Below, one piece after another: positions 47,615 through 60,160 of a DNA stretch of 64,000 nt. The notes beneath the pieces were generated by a model. It was not told where the DNA came from. It made no database searches and worked only from the letters and a program-made list of their open reading frames with translations. Location of the stretch: contig JARWKL010000010.1 of assembly GCA_029961685.1 (NCBI GenBank), forward strand, positions 14,591,931 to 14,655,930, given 5' to 3'. The translations under genes were made by a program, and so were the position numbers. The DNA comes from Aristolochia californica. Taxonomy: Eukaryota > Streptophyta > Magnoliopsida > Piperales > Aristolochiaceae. Numbering within the stretch: the first letter of the stretch is position 1; each line of letters begins with the position of its first letter.

Positions 47615-50070
47615 CGACCCCCTATTTTTCCCCTCGAGCTCCCTTTTTCTTTCAAAATGCCGTTACCCTAAAAATCTGCCCCTTTCACTAATGGAATTTT
47701 GGTAAATATCTCCTTCTCCACCAAAATTCTCTTGAAATTCCATAATTGAATCCATAAAAATCATTTCAGGAAGAAATAAAACCTAAAAGCAATGAAATAT
47801 AATTCAGGAGAGAAAAATATGCAATATAGACAGTGATTAATACCAAATTCAATAAATGCACGTTTCATTTGAAAACCCGATAAATACCCACCTATAACAC
47901 AATTATAAGGGCTATTATATTATAATTAACCTAGTTCTCATGTAAGAATCTGGCATCTATGATCGTTAGGTCAGGTTTTCTTAAATGGGCAAAATAATGG
48001 CTTGTTTGACTCGGGTAAATATCCCACCGCAAGTTCACATGGGAATTTAATGTTATTCTCTTTAAAAGGTTTGGATTCACAGGTCATTTGCATCTTGAAC
48101 AGGTTTCCAACATGCATATCCATTTTTTAAAACATGCGTAGAAAAATCTCTTTCTTATAAAATTCTGAGCTATTAGGGTCGAACTAGTGGAATTTCCCAA
48201 TATTGGATAACAAAACTTTTGAGTTCATTTGGGGTATGTGAATAAATTTTCTTTACTTAAATTTGTTATTGTTTTAAATTCTTCCCATACATAAACTCTA
48301 AAATTTTCATTTTGTTGTGATCTATTTGCCCTTTATCTCTTTTTTTGTTTACGAGATGAAGGGAAAGTGAAAACTCAAGTTTTGATTTAAGAAAAACGTA
48401 TACATCTAAAATGGAAATGCACAATGCACAAATGTAGAGAGTGATAATTCCAAAAGTGTCAATAATTTTTAGGGATTGTAAACTCTTTTAAATTTTTATA
48501 TATGAGGTTCAGCAATCGTTGAGAAAAGGTGGAGGTGGGGGATTTTTAACTGAGTGTTGACTCCCAATCTATAAGTTATTCCTTACAAAAATATTTCCCT
48601 TTAACCATGATAAATCCTTTTACAGTCCTCTATGATGGTTAGGTCAGTTTTTTGTAAATGTGCAAAATAATGACTTGTTTTACTCGGGTTAAAATCCCAC
48701 CGCACTGTCACTAGGGAATTTAATGTTATTTTCTTTAAAAGGTTTGGATCCATAGGTCATTTGTATCTTTATCTTGTTTCAAGAATACATATCCATTTTT
48801 TAAAACATGTGTAGAAAAATCGCTTTCTTAAAAATTCTGAGCTATCAGGGTTGAACTAGTGGAATTTCCCAAACTTGGATAAAAACACTTTTATGTTGAT
48901 TTGTTGTGTGTGAATAATTTTTCTTTACTTAAAATTGCTATTGCATTAAATTCTTTCCATACCTAAACTCTAAAATTTTCATTTTGTTGTGATTTATTTG
49001 CCTTTTATCTCTTTTTTTGTTTACGAGAGGAAAGGAAAGTGAAAACTCAAGTTTTGATTTAAGAAAAAAGTATAGATCTAAAATGGAAATGAACAATGCA
49101 CTAATGTAGCGAGAGATAATTCCAAAAAGTGACTAATATTTTTAGGGATTGTAAACTCTTTTTAGTTTTTATATATTTGGTTCTGCAATCGTCGAGGAAA
49201 TGGGGAGGCGGGGGATTTTTAACTTAGTGTTGACTCCCAATCCATAAGTAATTCCTTACAAAAATTTAGCCCGTTACGCATCATAAATCACTTTACAATC
49301 ATTTATGATCGTTAGGTCGATTTTTTGTAAATGGACAAAATAATGGCTTGTTTGACTCAAGTAAATATCCCATCGCACATTCACTTGGGAATTTAATGTT
49401 ATTCGATTTAAAAGGTTTGGATCCATAGGTCATTTTTATCTTTAACATGTTTCAAGCATGAATATCCATTTTTTAAAACAAGTGTAGAAAAATCTCTTTC
49501 TTATAAATTCCGAGCTATTAGGGTTGAACTAGTGGAATTTTCCAAACTTGGATAAAAAAACTTTTGTGTTCAATTTTGGTGTGTGAATAAATTTTCTTTA
49601 CGTACATTCAGGATTTCTGTAAATTCTAAAATTTTCATTTTGTAGTGATCTATTTGCCTTGTATCTCTTTTTTTTTGTTTACGAGAAGAAGGGAAAGTGA
49701 AAACTCAGGTTTTGATTTAAGAAAAAGTGTACATCTAAATTGGAATTGCACAATGCACAAATGTAAAGAGAGAAAATTCTAAAAAGTGTCTGTAATTTTT
49801 GGGGATTGTAAACTCTTTTGAGTTTTTAAATATCTGGTTCTGCAATCATCAGAAAAAGGGGAAGGCGGGGGTTTTTAACTGAGTCTTTACTCCAAATCCA
49901 TAAGTCATTCCTTACAAAAATATAACCCGTTACATATGATAAATCACTTTACAATCATCTATGATCGTTAGGTCAGCTATTTTTAAATGGGCAAAATAAT
50001 GCCTTGTCTCAGGTAAATATCCCATCGCACGTTCACTTGGGAATTTAATGTTATTCTCTTTAAAATGTTT

Positions 50071-52091
50071 GGATCCATAGGTCATTTGCATCTTTTACAT
50101 GTTTTAGGCATGCATATCTATTTTTTAAAATATGCGTTGAAAAATCTCTTTCTTATAAAATTCGAGCTATTAGGGTTGAACTATTGGAATTTCCCAAACT
50201 TTGATAACAAAACTTTTTTGTTCATTTGTGGTGTGTGAATAATTTTTTATTTACTTACATTTGTTATTCTTTAAATTCTTTCAATACCTAAACTGTAAAA
50301 TTTTCATTTTGTTGTGATCTATTTGCCATTTACCTCTTTTTTTGTTTACTAGATGAAGGGAAAGTGAAAACTAAAGTTTTGATTTCAGAAAAAAGTATAG
50401 ATCTAAAATGGAAATGCCCAATGCACAAATTTAGAGAGAGATAATTCCAAAATGTGGCTCTAATTTTGAGGGATTGTAAAATTATTTTAGTTTTTATATA
50501 TCAGGTTCAGCAATCGTCGAGAAAAGAGGGAGGCGGAGGATTTTTAACTGAGTGTAGACTCCCAATCCAAAAGTAATTCCTTACAAAAATATAACCCGTT
50601 ACGCATTATAAATCATTTTACAATTATCTATGATCGTTAAGGCAACCTTTTTTTAAATGGGCAAAATAATGGCTTATTTGACTCGGGTAAGTATCCCACC
50701 GCACGTTCACTTGGGAATTTAATGTTATTTTATTTAAAAGGTTTGGATCCATAGGTCATTTACATCTTTAACATGTTTCAAGGATGCATATCCATTTTTT
50801 AAAATAGGTGTAGAAAAATCTCTTTCTTATAAAATTCCGAGCTATTAGGGGTTAACTAGTGGAATTTCCCAAACATGGATAACAAAACTTTTGTGTTCAT
50901 TTGTGTAGTCTAAATAAATTTTCTTTACGTACAGTTGTTATTGCTTGAAATTATTTCCATACATAAACTCTAAAATTTTTATTTTTTTGTGAACTATTTT
51001 CCTTTTATCTCTTTTTTTGTTTACTAGATGTAGGCAAAGTGAAAACTCAAGTTTTGATTTAAGAAAAAAGAATTATTCTAAAATGTAAATGCACAATGCA
51101 AAAATGTAGAGAGAGGTAATTCAAAAAAGTGACTGTAATTTTTAGGCATTGTAAACTCTTTTTAGTTTTTATATATCAGGTTCTGCAATCGTTGGGAAAA
51201 GGGGGAGGCGGGGGATTTTTAACTGAGTGTTGACTCCCAATCCATTAGTCATCCCTTAAAAAAATATAGCCTGTTATGCATGATAAATCACTTTACAATC
51301 ATCTATGATCGTTAGGTCAACTTTTTGTAAATGGGCAAAATAATGGCTTGTTCGACTCAGATAAATATCCCACCACACGTTCACTTGGGAATTTAATGTT
51401 ATTCTCTTTAAAAGGTTTGGATCCATAGGTCATTTGCATCTTTAACATGTTTCAAGCATGCATATCTATTTTTTAAAACATGTGTAGAAACATCTCTTTC
51501 TTATAAAATTCCGATCTCTTAGGATTAAACTAGTGGAATTTCCCAAAAATGGATAACAAAATTTTTGTGTTCATTTGTGGTGTGTGAATAAATTTTCTTT
51601 ACTTACATTTGCTATTTCTTTCAACTCTTTCCATACATAAACTCTAAAATTTTCATTTTCTTGTGATATATTTGCCTTTTATCTCTTTTTTTGTTTATCA
51701 GGTGAAGGGAAAGGGAAATCTCAAGGTTTGATTTAAGAAAAAAGTATTGATCTAAAATGTAAATGCACAATGCACAAATGTAAAGACAGATAATTCAAAA
51801 AAGTGTCTATATTTTTTAGGGATTGTAAACTCTTTTTAATTTTTATATATCAGGTTCTGCAATCATAGGGAAAAGGGGGAGGCGAGGGATTTTTATCTGA
51901 GTGTTGACTCCCAATCCATAAGTCATTCCATACAAAAAGATATCTGTTAAACAAGAAAAATCACTTGACAAGCATCTATGATCGTTTGGTCAACTTTTTG
52001 TAAATGGGCAAAAAAATGGCTAGTTTGACTCAGATAAATATCCCACCGCACGTTCACTTGGGAATTTAAAGTTATTCCCTTTAAAAGGTTT
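50071..52091 (+). repeat. Diverged A'-B'-C' trimer just before the homogeneous HOR
   Basis: BamHI sites at 50071, 50745 and 51419, then 52092. The monomers carry the A, B and C diagnostics: for A', ACTTTGATAAC with CAATACCTAAACTGTAAAA; for B', ATTAGGGGTTAACTAG; for C', GATCTCTTAGGATTAAAC. They differ from HOR A-B-C at many positions. This is the local precursor of the amplified unit. Confidence 0.8.
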
Positions 52092-54780
52092 GGATCCATA
52101 GGTCATTTTCATCTTTAACATGATTCAATCATGCATATTCATTTTTTAAAACAAGTGTAGAAAAATGTCTTTCTTTAAAATTCCGAGTTATCAGGGTTGA
52201 ACTAATGGAATTTCCCAAACTTTGATAACAAAAATTTTGTGTTCATTTGTGGTATGTGAATAATTTTTATTTACTTACATTTTTTATTCTTTAAATTCTT
52301 TCAATACCTAAACTGTAAAATTTTCATTTTGTTGTGATCTATTTGCCGTTTATCTCTTTTTTTGTTTACTAGATGAAGGGAAAGTGAAAACTCAAGTTTT
52401 GATATAAGAAAAAAGTATAGATCTAAAATGAAAATGCCCAATGCACAAATGTAGAGAGAGATAATTCCAAAAAGTGGCTCTAATTTTTAGGGATTGTAAA
52501 ATCATTTTAGTTTTTATATATCATGTTCAACAATCGTCGAGAAAAGGGGGAGGCGGAGGATTTTTAACTGAGTGTAGACTCCCAATCCAAAAGTAATTCC
52601 TTACAAAAATATAACCCGTTACACATTATAAATCATTTTAAAATCATCTATGATCGTTAAGGCAGCTTTTTGTAAATGGGCAAAATAATGGCTTGTTTGA
52701 CTCGGGTAAGTATCCCACCGCACGTTCACTTGGGAATTTAATATTATTTTCTTTAAAAGGTTTGGATCCATAGGTCATTTACATCTTTAACATGTTTCAA
52801 GGATGCATATCCATTTTTTAAAACAGGTGTAGAAAAGTCTCTTTCTTATAAAATTCCGAGCTATTAGGGGTTAACTAGTGGAATTTCCCAAACATGGATA
52901 ACAAAACTTTTATGTTCATTTGTGTAGTCTGAATAAATTTTCTTTACGTACAGTTGTTATTGCTTGAAATTCTTTCCATACATAAACTCTAAAATTTTCA
53001 TTTTGTTGTGAACTATTTTTCTTTTATCTCTTTTTTTGTTTATTAGATGTAAGCAAAGTGAAAACTCAAGTTTTGATTTAAGAAAAAAGAATTATTCTAA
53101 AATGTAAATGCACAATGCAAAAATGTAGAGAGAGATAATTCCAAAAAGTGTCTGTAATTTTTAGGCATTGTAAACTCTTTTTAGTTTTTATATATGAGGT
53201 TTTGTAATCGTTGGGAAAAGGGGGAGGTGGGGGATTTTTAACTGAGTGTTGAATCCCAATCCATTAGTCATTCCTTACAAAAATATAGCCCGTTACGCAT
53301 GATAAATCACTTTACAATCATCTATGATCGTTTGGTCAACTTTTTGTAAATGGACAAAATAATGGCTTGTTTGACTCAGGTAATTATCCCACCACACGTT
53401 CGCTTGGGAATTTAATGTTATTCTCTTTAAAAGGTTTGGATCCATAGGTCATTTGCATCTGTAACATGTTTCAAGCATGGATATCTATTTTTTAAAACAT
53501 GTGTAAAAACATCTCTTTCTTATAAAATTCCGATGTCTTAGGGTTAAACTAGTGGAATTTCCCAAAAATGGATAACAAAACTTTTGTGTTCATTTGTGGT
53601 GTGTGAATAAATTTTCTTTACTTACATTTTCTATTTCTTTCAACTCTTTCCATACATAAACTCTAAAATTTTCATTTTCTTGTGATATATTTGCCTTTTA
53701 TCTCTTTTTTTGTTTATGAGATGAAGGGAAAAGGAAATCTCAAGTTTTGATTTAAGAAAAAAGTATTGATCTAAAATGTAAATGCACAATGCACAAATGT
53801 AAAGAGAGATAATTCAAAAAAGTGTCTGTATTTTTTAGGGATTGTAAACTCTTTTTAATTTTTAAATATCAAGTTCTGCAATCGTCGGGAAAAGGGGGAG
53901 GTGGGAGATTTTTATCTGAGTGTTGACTCCCAATCCATAAGTCATTCCATACAAAAAGATATCCCGTTAAACAAGAAAAACCATTTTACAAGCATCTATG
54001 ATCGTTTGGTCAACTTTTTGTAAATGGGCAAAAAAATGGCTAGTTTGACTCAGGTAATTGTCCCACCACACGTTCACTTGGGAATTTAAAGTTATTCCCT
54101 TTAAAAGGTTTGGATCCATAGGTCATTTGCATCTTTAACATGATTCAATCATGCATATCCATTTTTTAAAACAAGTGTAGAAAAATGTTTTTCTTTAAAA
54201 TTCCGAGCTATCAGGTTGAACTAATGGAATTTCCCAAACTTGCGTAACAAAAATTTTGTGTTCATTTGTGGTGTGTGAATAAATTTTCTTTACTTAATTT
54301 TTTTATTGCTTTAAATTCATTCCATACATAACTCTAAAATTTTCATTTTCTTGTGATATATTTGCCATTTATCTCTTTTTTTTTTACGAGAGGAAGGGAA
54401 AGTGAAAACTCAAGTTTTGATTTAAGAAATAAGTATTGATCTAAAATATAAATGCACCATGCACAAATATAAAGAGAGATAATTCAAAAATGTGTCTGTA
54501 ATTTTTAGGGATTGTAAACCCTTTTTAATTTTTATAGATCAAGTTCTGTAATCGTCGGGAAAAGGGGGAGGCGAGGGATTTTTATCTGAGTGTTGACTCC
54601 CAATCCATAAGTCATTCCATACAAAAAGATATCTGTTAAACAAGAAAAATCACTTGACAAGCATCTATGATCGTTTGGTCAACTTTTTGTAAATGGGCAA
54701 AAAAATGGCTAGTTTGACTCAGATAAATATCCCACCGCACGTTCACTTGGGAATTTAAAGTTATTCCCTTTAAAAGGTTT
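52092..54780 (+). repeat. Higher-order repeat copy 1 (monomers A-B-C-D)
   Basis: Four monomers from BamHI site to BamHI site, 2689 bp. Diagnostic variants: A has TTCCGAGTTATCAGGG, B has ATTAGGGGTTAACTAG, C has GATGTCTTAGGGTTAAAC, D has TATCAGGTTGAACTAATGG. The only differences from copy 2 found by eye are one base near 52742 (ATATTATTTT versus ATGTTATTTT) and a missing A near 54330 (CATAACTC versus CATAAACTC). High identity to copy 2 extends upstream of this boundary to about 51870. Confidence 0.93.
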
Positions 54781-57470
54781 GGATCCATAGGTCATTTTCA
54801 TCTTTAACATGATTCAATCATGCATATTCATTTTTTAAAACAAGTGTAGAAAAATGTCTTTCTTTAAAATTCCGAGTTATCAGGGTTGAACTAATGGAAT
54901 TTCCCAAACTTTGATAACAAAAATTTTGTGTTCATTTGTGGTATGTGAATAATTTTTATTTACTTACATTTTTTATTCTTTAAATTCTTTCAATACCTAA
55001 ACTGTAAAATTTTCATTTTGTTGTGATCTATTTGCCGTTTATCTCTTTTTTTGTTTACTAGATGAAGGGAAAGTGAAAACTCAAGTTTTGATATAAGAAA
55101 AAAGTATAGATCTAAAATGAAAATGCCCAATGCACAAATGTAGAGAGAGATAATTCCAAAAAGTGGCTCTAATTTTTAGGGATTGTAAAATCATTTTAGT
55201 TTTTATATATCATGTTCAACAATCGTCGAGAAAAGGGGGAGGCGGAGGATTTTTAACTGAGTGTAGACTCCCAATCCAAAAGTAATTCCTTACAAAAATA
55301 TAACCCGTTACACATTATAAATCATTTTAAAATCATCTATGATCGTTAAGGCAGCTTTTTGTAAATGGGCAAAATAATGGCTTGTTTGACTCGGGTAAGT
55401 ATCCCACCGCACGTTCACTTGGGAATTTAATGTTATTTTCTTTAAAAGGTTTGGATCCATAGGTCATTTACATCTTTAACATGTTTCAAGGATGCATATC
55501 CATTTTTTAAAACAGGTGTAGAAAAGTCTCTTTCTTATAAAATTCCGAGCTATTAGGGGTTAACTAGTGGAATTTCCCAAACATGGATAACAAAACTTTT
55601 ATGTTCATTTGTGTAGTCTGAATAAATTTTCTTTACGTACAGTTGTTATTGCTTGAAATTCTTTCCATACATAAACTCTAAAATTTTCATTTTGTTGTGA
55701 ACTATTTTTCTTTTATCTCTTTTTTTGTTTATTAGATGTAAGCAAAGTGAAAACTCAAGTTTTGATTTAAGAAAAAAGAATTATTCTAAAATGTAAATGC
55801 ACAATGCAAAAATGTAGAGAGAGATAATTCCAAAAAGTGTCTGTAATTTTTAGGCATTGTAAACTCTTTTTAGTTTTTATATATGAGGTTTTGTAATCGT
55901 TGGGAAAAGGGGGAGGTGGGGGATTTTTAACTGAGTGTTGAATCCCAATCCATTAGTCATTCCTTACAAAAATATAGCCCGTTACGCATGATAAATCACT
56001 TTACAATCATCTATGATCGTTTGGTCAACTTTTTGTAAATGGACAAAATAATGGCTTGTTTGACTCAGGTAATTATCCCACCACACGTTCGCTTGGGAAT
56101 TTAATGTTATTCTCTTTAAAAGGTTTGGATCCATAGGTCATTTGCATCTGTAACATGTTTCAAGCATGGATATCTATTTTTTAAAACATGTGTAAAAACA
56201 TCTCTTTCTTATAAAATTCCGATGTCTTAGGGTTAAACTAGTGGAATTTCCCAAAAATGGATAACAAAACTTTTGTGTTCATTTGTGGTGTGTGAATAAA
56301 TTTTCTTTACTTACATTTTCTATTTCTTTCAACTCTTTCCATACATAAACTCTAAAATTTTCATTTTCTTGTGATATATTTGCCTTTTATCTCTTTTTTT
56401 GTTTATGAGATGAAGGGAAAAGGAAATCTCAAGTTTTGATTTAAGAAAAAAGTATTGATCTAAAATGTAAATGCACAATGCACAAATGTAAAGAGAGATA
56501 ATTCAAAAAAGTGTCTGTATTTTTTAGGGATTGTAAACTCTTTTTAATTTTTAAATATCAAGTTCTGCAATCGTCGGGAAAAGGGGGAGGTGGGAGATTT
56601 TTATCTGAGTGTTGACTCCCAATCCATAAGTCATTCCATACAAAAAGATATCCCGTTAAACAAGAAAAACCATTTTACAAGCATCTATGATCGTTTGGTC
56701 AACTTTTTGTAAATGGGCAAAAAAATGGCTAGTTTGACTCAGGTAATTGTCCCACCACACGTTCACTTGGGAATTTAAAGTTATTCCCTTTAAAAGGTTT
56801 GGATCCATAGGTCATTTGCATCTTTAACATGATTCAATCATGCATATCCATTTTTTAAAACAAGTGTAGAAAAATGTTTTTCTTTAAAATTCCGAGCTAT
56901 CAGGTTGAACTAATGGAATTTCCCAAACTTGCGTAACAAAAATTTTGTGTTCATTTGTGGTGTGTGAATAAATTTTCTTTACTTAATTTTTTTATTGCTT
57001 TAAATTCATTCCATACATAAACTCTAAAATTTTCATTTTCTTGTGATATATTTGCCATTTATCTCTTTTTTTTTTACGAGAGGAAGGGAAAGTGAAAACT
57101 CAAGTTTTGATTTAAGAAATAAGTATTGATCTAAAATATAAATGCACCATGCACAAATATAAAGAGAGATAATTCAAAAATGTGTCTGTAATTTTTAGGG
57201 ATTGTAAACCCTTTTTAATTTTTATAGATCAAGTTCTGTAATCGTCGGGAAAAGGGGGAGGCGAGGGATTTTTATCTGAGTGTTGACTCCCAATCCATAA
57301 GTCATTCCATACAAAAAGATATCTGTTAAACAAGAAAAATCACTTGACAAGCATCTATGATCGTTTGGTCAACTTTTTGTAAATGGGCAAAAAAATGGCT
57401 AGTTTGACTCAGATAAATATCCCACCGCACGTTCACTTGGGAATTTAAAGTTATTCCCTTTAAAAGGTTT
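54781..57470 (+). repeat. Higher-order repeat copy 2 (A-B-C-D)
   Basis: 2690 bp. Internal BamHI sites at 54781, 55453, 56127 and 56801 give monomer lengths of 672, 674, 674 and 670 bp. I found no difference from copy 3 in the stretches compared by eye. Confidence 0.94.
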
Positions 57471-60160
57471 GGATCCATAGGTCATTTTCATCTTTAACAT
57501 GATTCAATCATGCATATTCATTTTTTAAAACAAGTGTAGAAAAATGTCTTTCTTTAAAATTCCGAGTTATCAGGGTTGAACTAATGGAATTTCCCAAACT
57601 TTGATAACAAAAATTTTGTGTTCATTTGTGGTATGTGAATAATTTTTATTTACTTACATTTTTTATTCTTTAAATTCTTTCAATACCTAAACTGTAAAAT
57701 TTTCATTTTGTTGTGATCTATTTGCCGTTTATCTCTTTTTTTGTTTACTAGATGAAGGGAAAGTGAAAACTCAAGTTTTGATATAAGAAAAAAGTATAGA
57801 TCTAAAATGAAAATGCCCAATGCACAAATGTAGAGAGAGATAATTCCAAAAAGTGGCTCTAATTTTTAGGGATTGTAAAATCATTTTAGTTTTTATATAT
57901 CATGTTCAACAATCGTCGAGAAAAGGGGGAGGCGGAGGATTTTTAACTGAGTGTAGACTCCCAATCCAAAAGTAATTCCTTACAAAAATATAACCCGTTA
58001 CACATTATAAATCATTTTAAAATCATCTATGATCGTTAAGGCAGCTTTTTGTAAATGGGCAAAATAATGGCTTGTTTGACTCGGGTAAGTATCCCACCGC
58101 ACGTTCACTTGGGAATTTAATGTTATTTTCTTTAAAAGGTTTGGATCCATAGGTCATTTACATCTTTAACATGTTTCAAGGATGCATATCCATTTTTTAA
58201 AACAGGTGTAGAAAAGTCTCTTTCTTATAAAATTCCGAGCTATTAGGGGTTAACTAGTGGAATTTCCCAAACATGGATAACAAAACTTTTATGTTCATTT
58301 GTGTAGTCTGAATAAATTTTCTTTACGTACAGTTGTTATTGCTTGAAATTCTTTCCATACATAAACTCTAAAATTTTCATTTTGTTGTGAACTATTTTTC
58401 TTTTATCTCTTTTTTTGTTTATTAGATGTAAGCAAAGTGAAAACTCAAGTTTTGATTTAAGAAAAAAGAATTATTCTAAAATGTAAATGCACAATGCAAA
58501 AATGTAGAGAGAGATAATTCCAAAAAGTGTCTGTAATTTTTAGGCATTGTAAACTCTTTTTAGTTTTTATATATGAGGTTTTGTAATCGTTGGGAAAAGG
58601 GGGAGGTGGGGGATTTTTAACTGAGTGTTGAATCCCAATCCATTAGTCATTCCTTACAAAAATATAGCCCGTTACGCATGATAAATCACTTTACAATCAT
58701 CTATGATCGTTTGGTCAACTTTTTGTAAATGGACAAAATAATGGCTTGTTTGACTCAGGTAATTATCCCACCACACGTTCGCTTGGGAATTTAATGTTAT
58801 TCTCTTTAAAAGGTTTGGATCCATAGGTCATTTGCATCTGTAACATGTTTCAAGCATGGATATCTATTTTTTAAAACATGTGTAAAAACATCTCTTTCTT
58901 ATAAAATTCCGATGTCTTAGGGTTAAACTAGTGGAATTTCCCAAAAATGGATAACAAAACTTTTGTGTTCATTTGTGGTGTGTGAATAAATTTTCTTTAC
59001 TTACATTTTCTATTTCTTTCAACTCTTTCCATACATAAACTCTAAAATTTTCATTTTCTTGTGATATATTTGCCTTTTATCTCTTTTTTTGTTTATGAGA
59101 TGAAGGGAAAAGGAAATCTCAAGTTTTGATTTAAGAAAAAAGTATTGATCTAAAATGTAAATGCACAATGCACAAATGTAAAGAGAGATAATTCAAAAAA
59201 GTGTCTGTATTTTTTAGGGATTGTAAACTCTTTTTAATTTTTAAATATCAAGTTCTGCAATCGTCGGGAAAAGGGGGAGGTGGGAGATTTTTATCTGAGT
59301 GTTGACTCCCAATCCATAAGTCATTCCATACAAAAAGATATCCCGTTAAACAAGAAAAACCATTTTACAAGCATCTATGATCGTTTGGTCAACTTTTTGT
59401 AAATGGGCAAAAAAATGGCTAGTTTGACTCAGGTAATTGTCCCACCACACGTTCACTTGGGAATTTAAAGTTATTCCCTTTAAAAGGTTTGGATCCATAG
59501 GTCATTTGCATCTTTAACATGATTCAATCATGCATATCCATTTTTTAAAACAAGTGTAGAAAAATGTTTTTCTTTAAAATTCCGAGCTATCAGGTTGAAC
59601 TAATGGAATTTCCCAAACTTGCGTAACAAAAATTTTGTGTTCATTTGTGGTGTGTGAATAAATTTTCTTTACTTAATTTTTTTATTGCTTTAAATTCATT
59701 CCATACATAAACTCTAAAATTTTCATTTTCTTGTGATATATTTGCCATTTATCTCTTTTTTTTTTACGAGAGGAAGGGAAAGTGAAAACTCAAGTTTTGA
59801 TTTAAGAAATAAGTATTGATCTAAAATATAAATGCACCATGCACAAATATAAAGAGAGATAATTCAAAAATGTGTCTGTAATTTTTAGGGATTGTAAACC
59901 CTTTTTAATTTTTATAGATCAAGTTCTGTAATCGTCGGGAAAAGGGGGAGGCGAGGGATTTTTATCTGAGTGTTGACTCCCAATCCATAAGTCATTCCAT
60001 ACAAAAAGATATCTGTTAAACAAGAAAAATCACTTGACAAGCATCTATGATCGTTTGGTCAACTTTTTGTAAATGGGCAAAAAAATGGCTAGTTTGACTC
60101 AGATAAATATCCCACCGCACGTTCACTTGGGAATTTAAAGTTATTCCCTTTAAAAGGTTT
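57471..60160 (+). repeat. Higher-order repeat copy 3 (A-B-C-D)
   Basis: 2690 bp with the same order of diagnostic variants, apparently identical to copy 2. The identity implies very recent amplification or gene conversion, or an assembly effect. Confidence 0.94.

Larger units (their letters stand above)
36991..47957 (-). mobile_element. Athila-like Ty3/gypsy LTR retrotransposon, internally deleted, with nested copia insertion
   Basis: Two related LTRs (about 1.5 kb once the nested element is removed) with TGATG...CATCA ends flank a 2.7-kb interior. The primer site is complementary to tRNA-Asp, as is usual in the Athila/Tat group. A pol remnant matches the C-terminal part of a gypsy integrase. 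The order PBS, integrase end, long untranslated part, purine tract, LTR on the minus strand gives the orientation. Gag, protease, reverse transcriptase, RNase H and the integrase core are missing, so the element cannot move by itself. It interrupts a satellite monomer within the motif ACAATCATCTATGATCG. No flanking duplication remains. Superfamily is well supported; Athila lineage rests on the primer site, LTR start phrases and integrase end. Confidence 0.88.
46652..47957 (-). repeat. 5' LTR of the Athila-like element, outer part
   Basis: Continues the LTR from AACTCTGGATTTTATCG, collinear with 37208-38465, and ends at TGGCATC fused to satellite. It differs from the 3' LTR by many substitutions, by an extra segment near 47514-47570 and by a local rearrangement into a perfect palindrome at 46891-46925. 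Confidence 0.9.
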
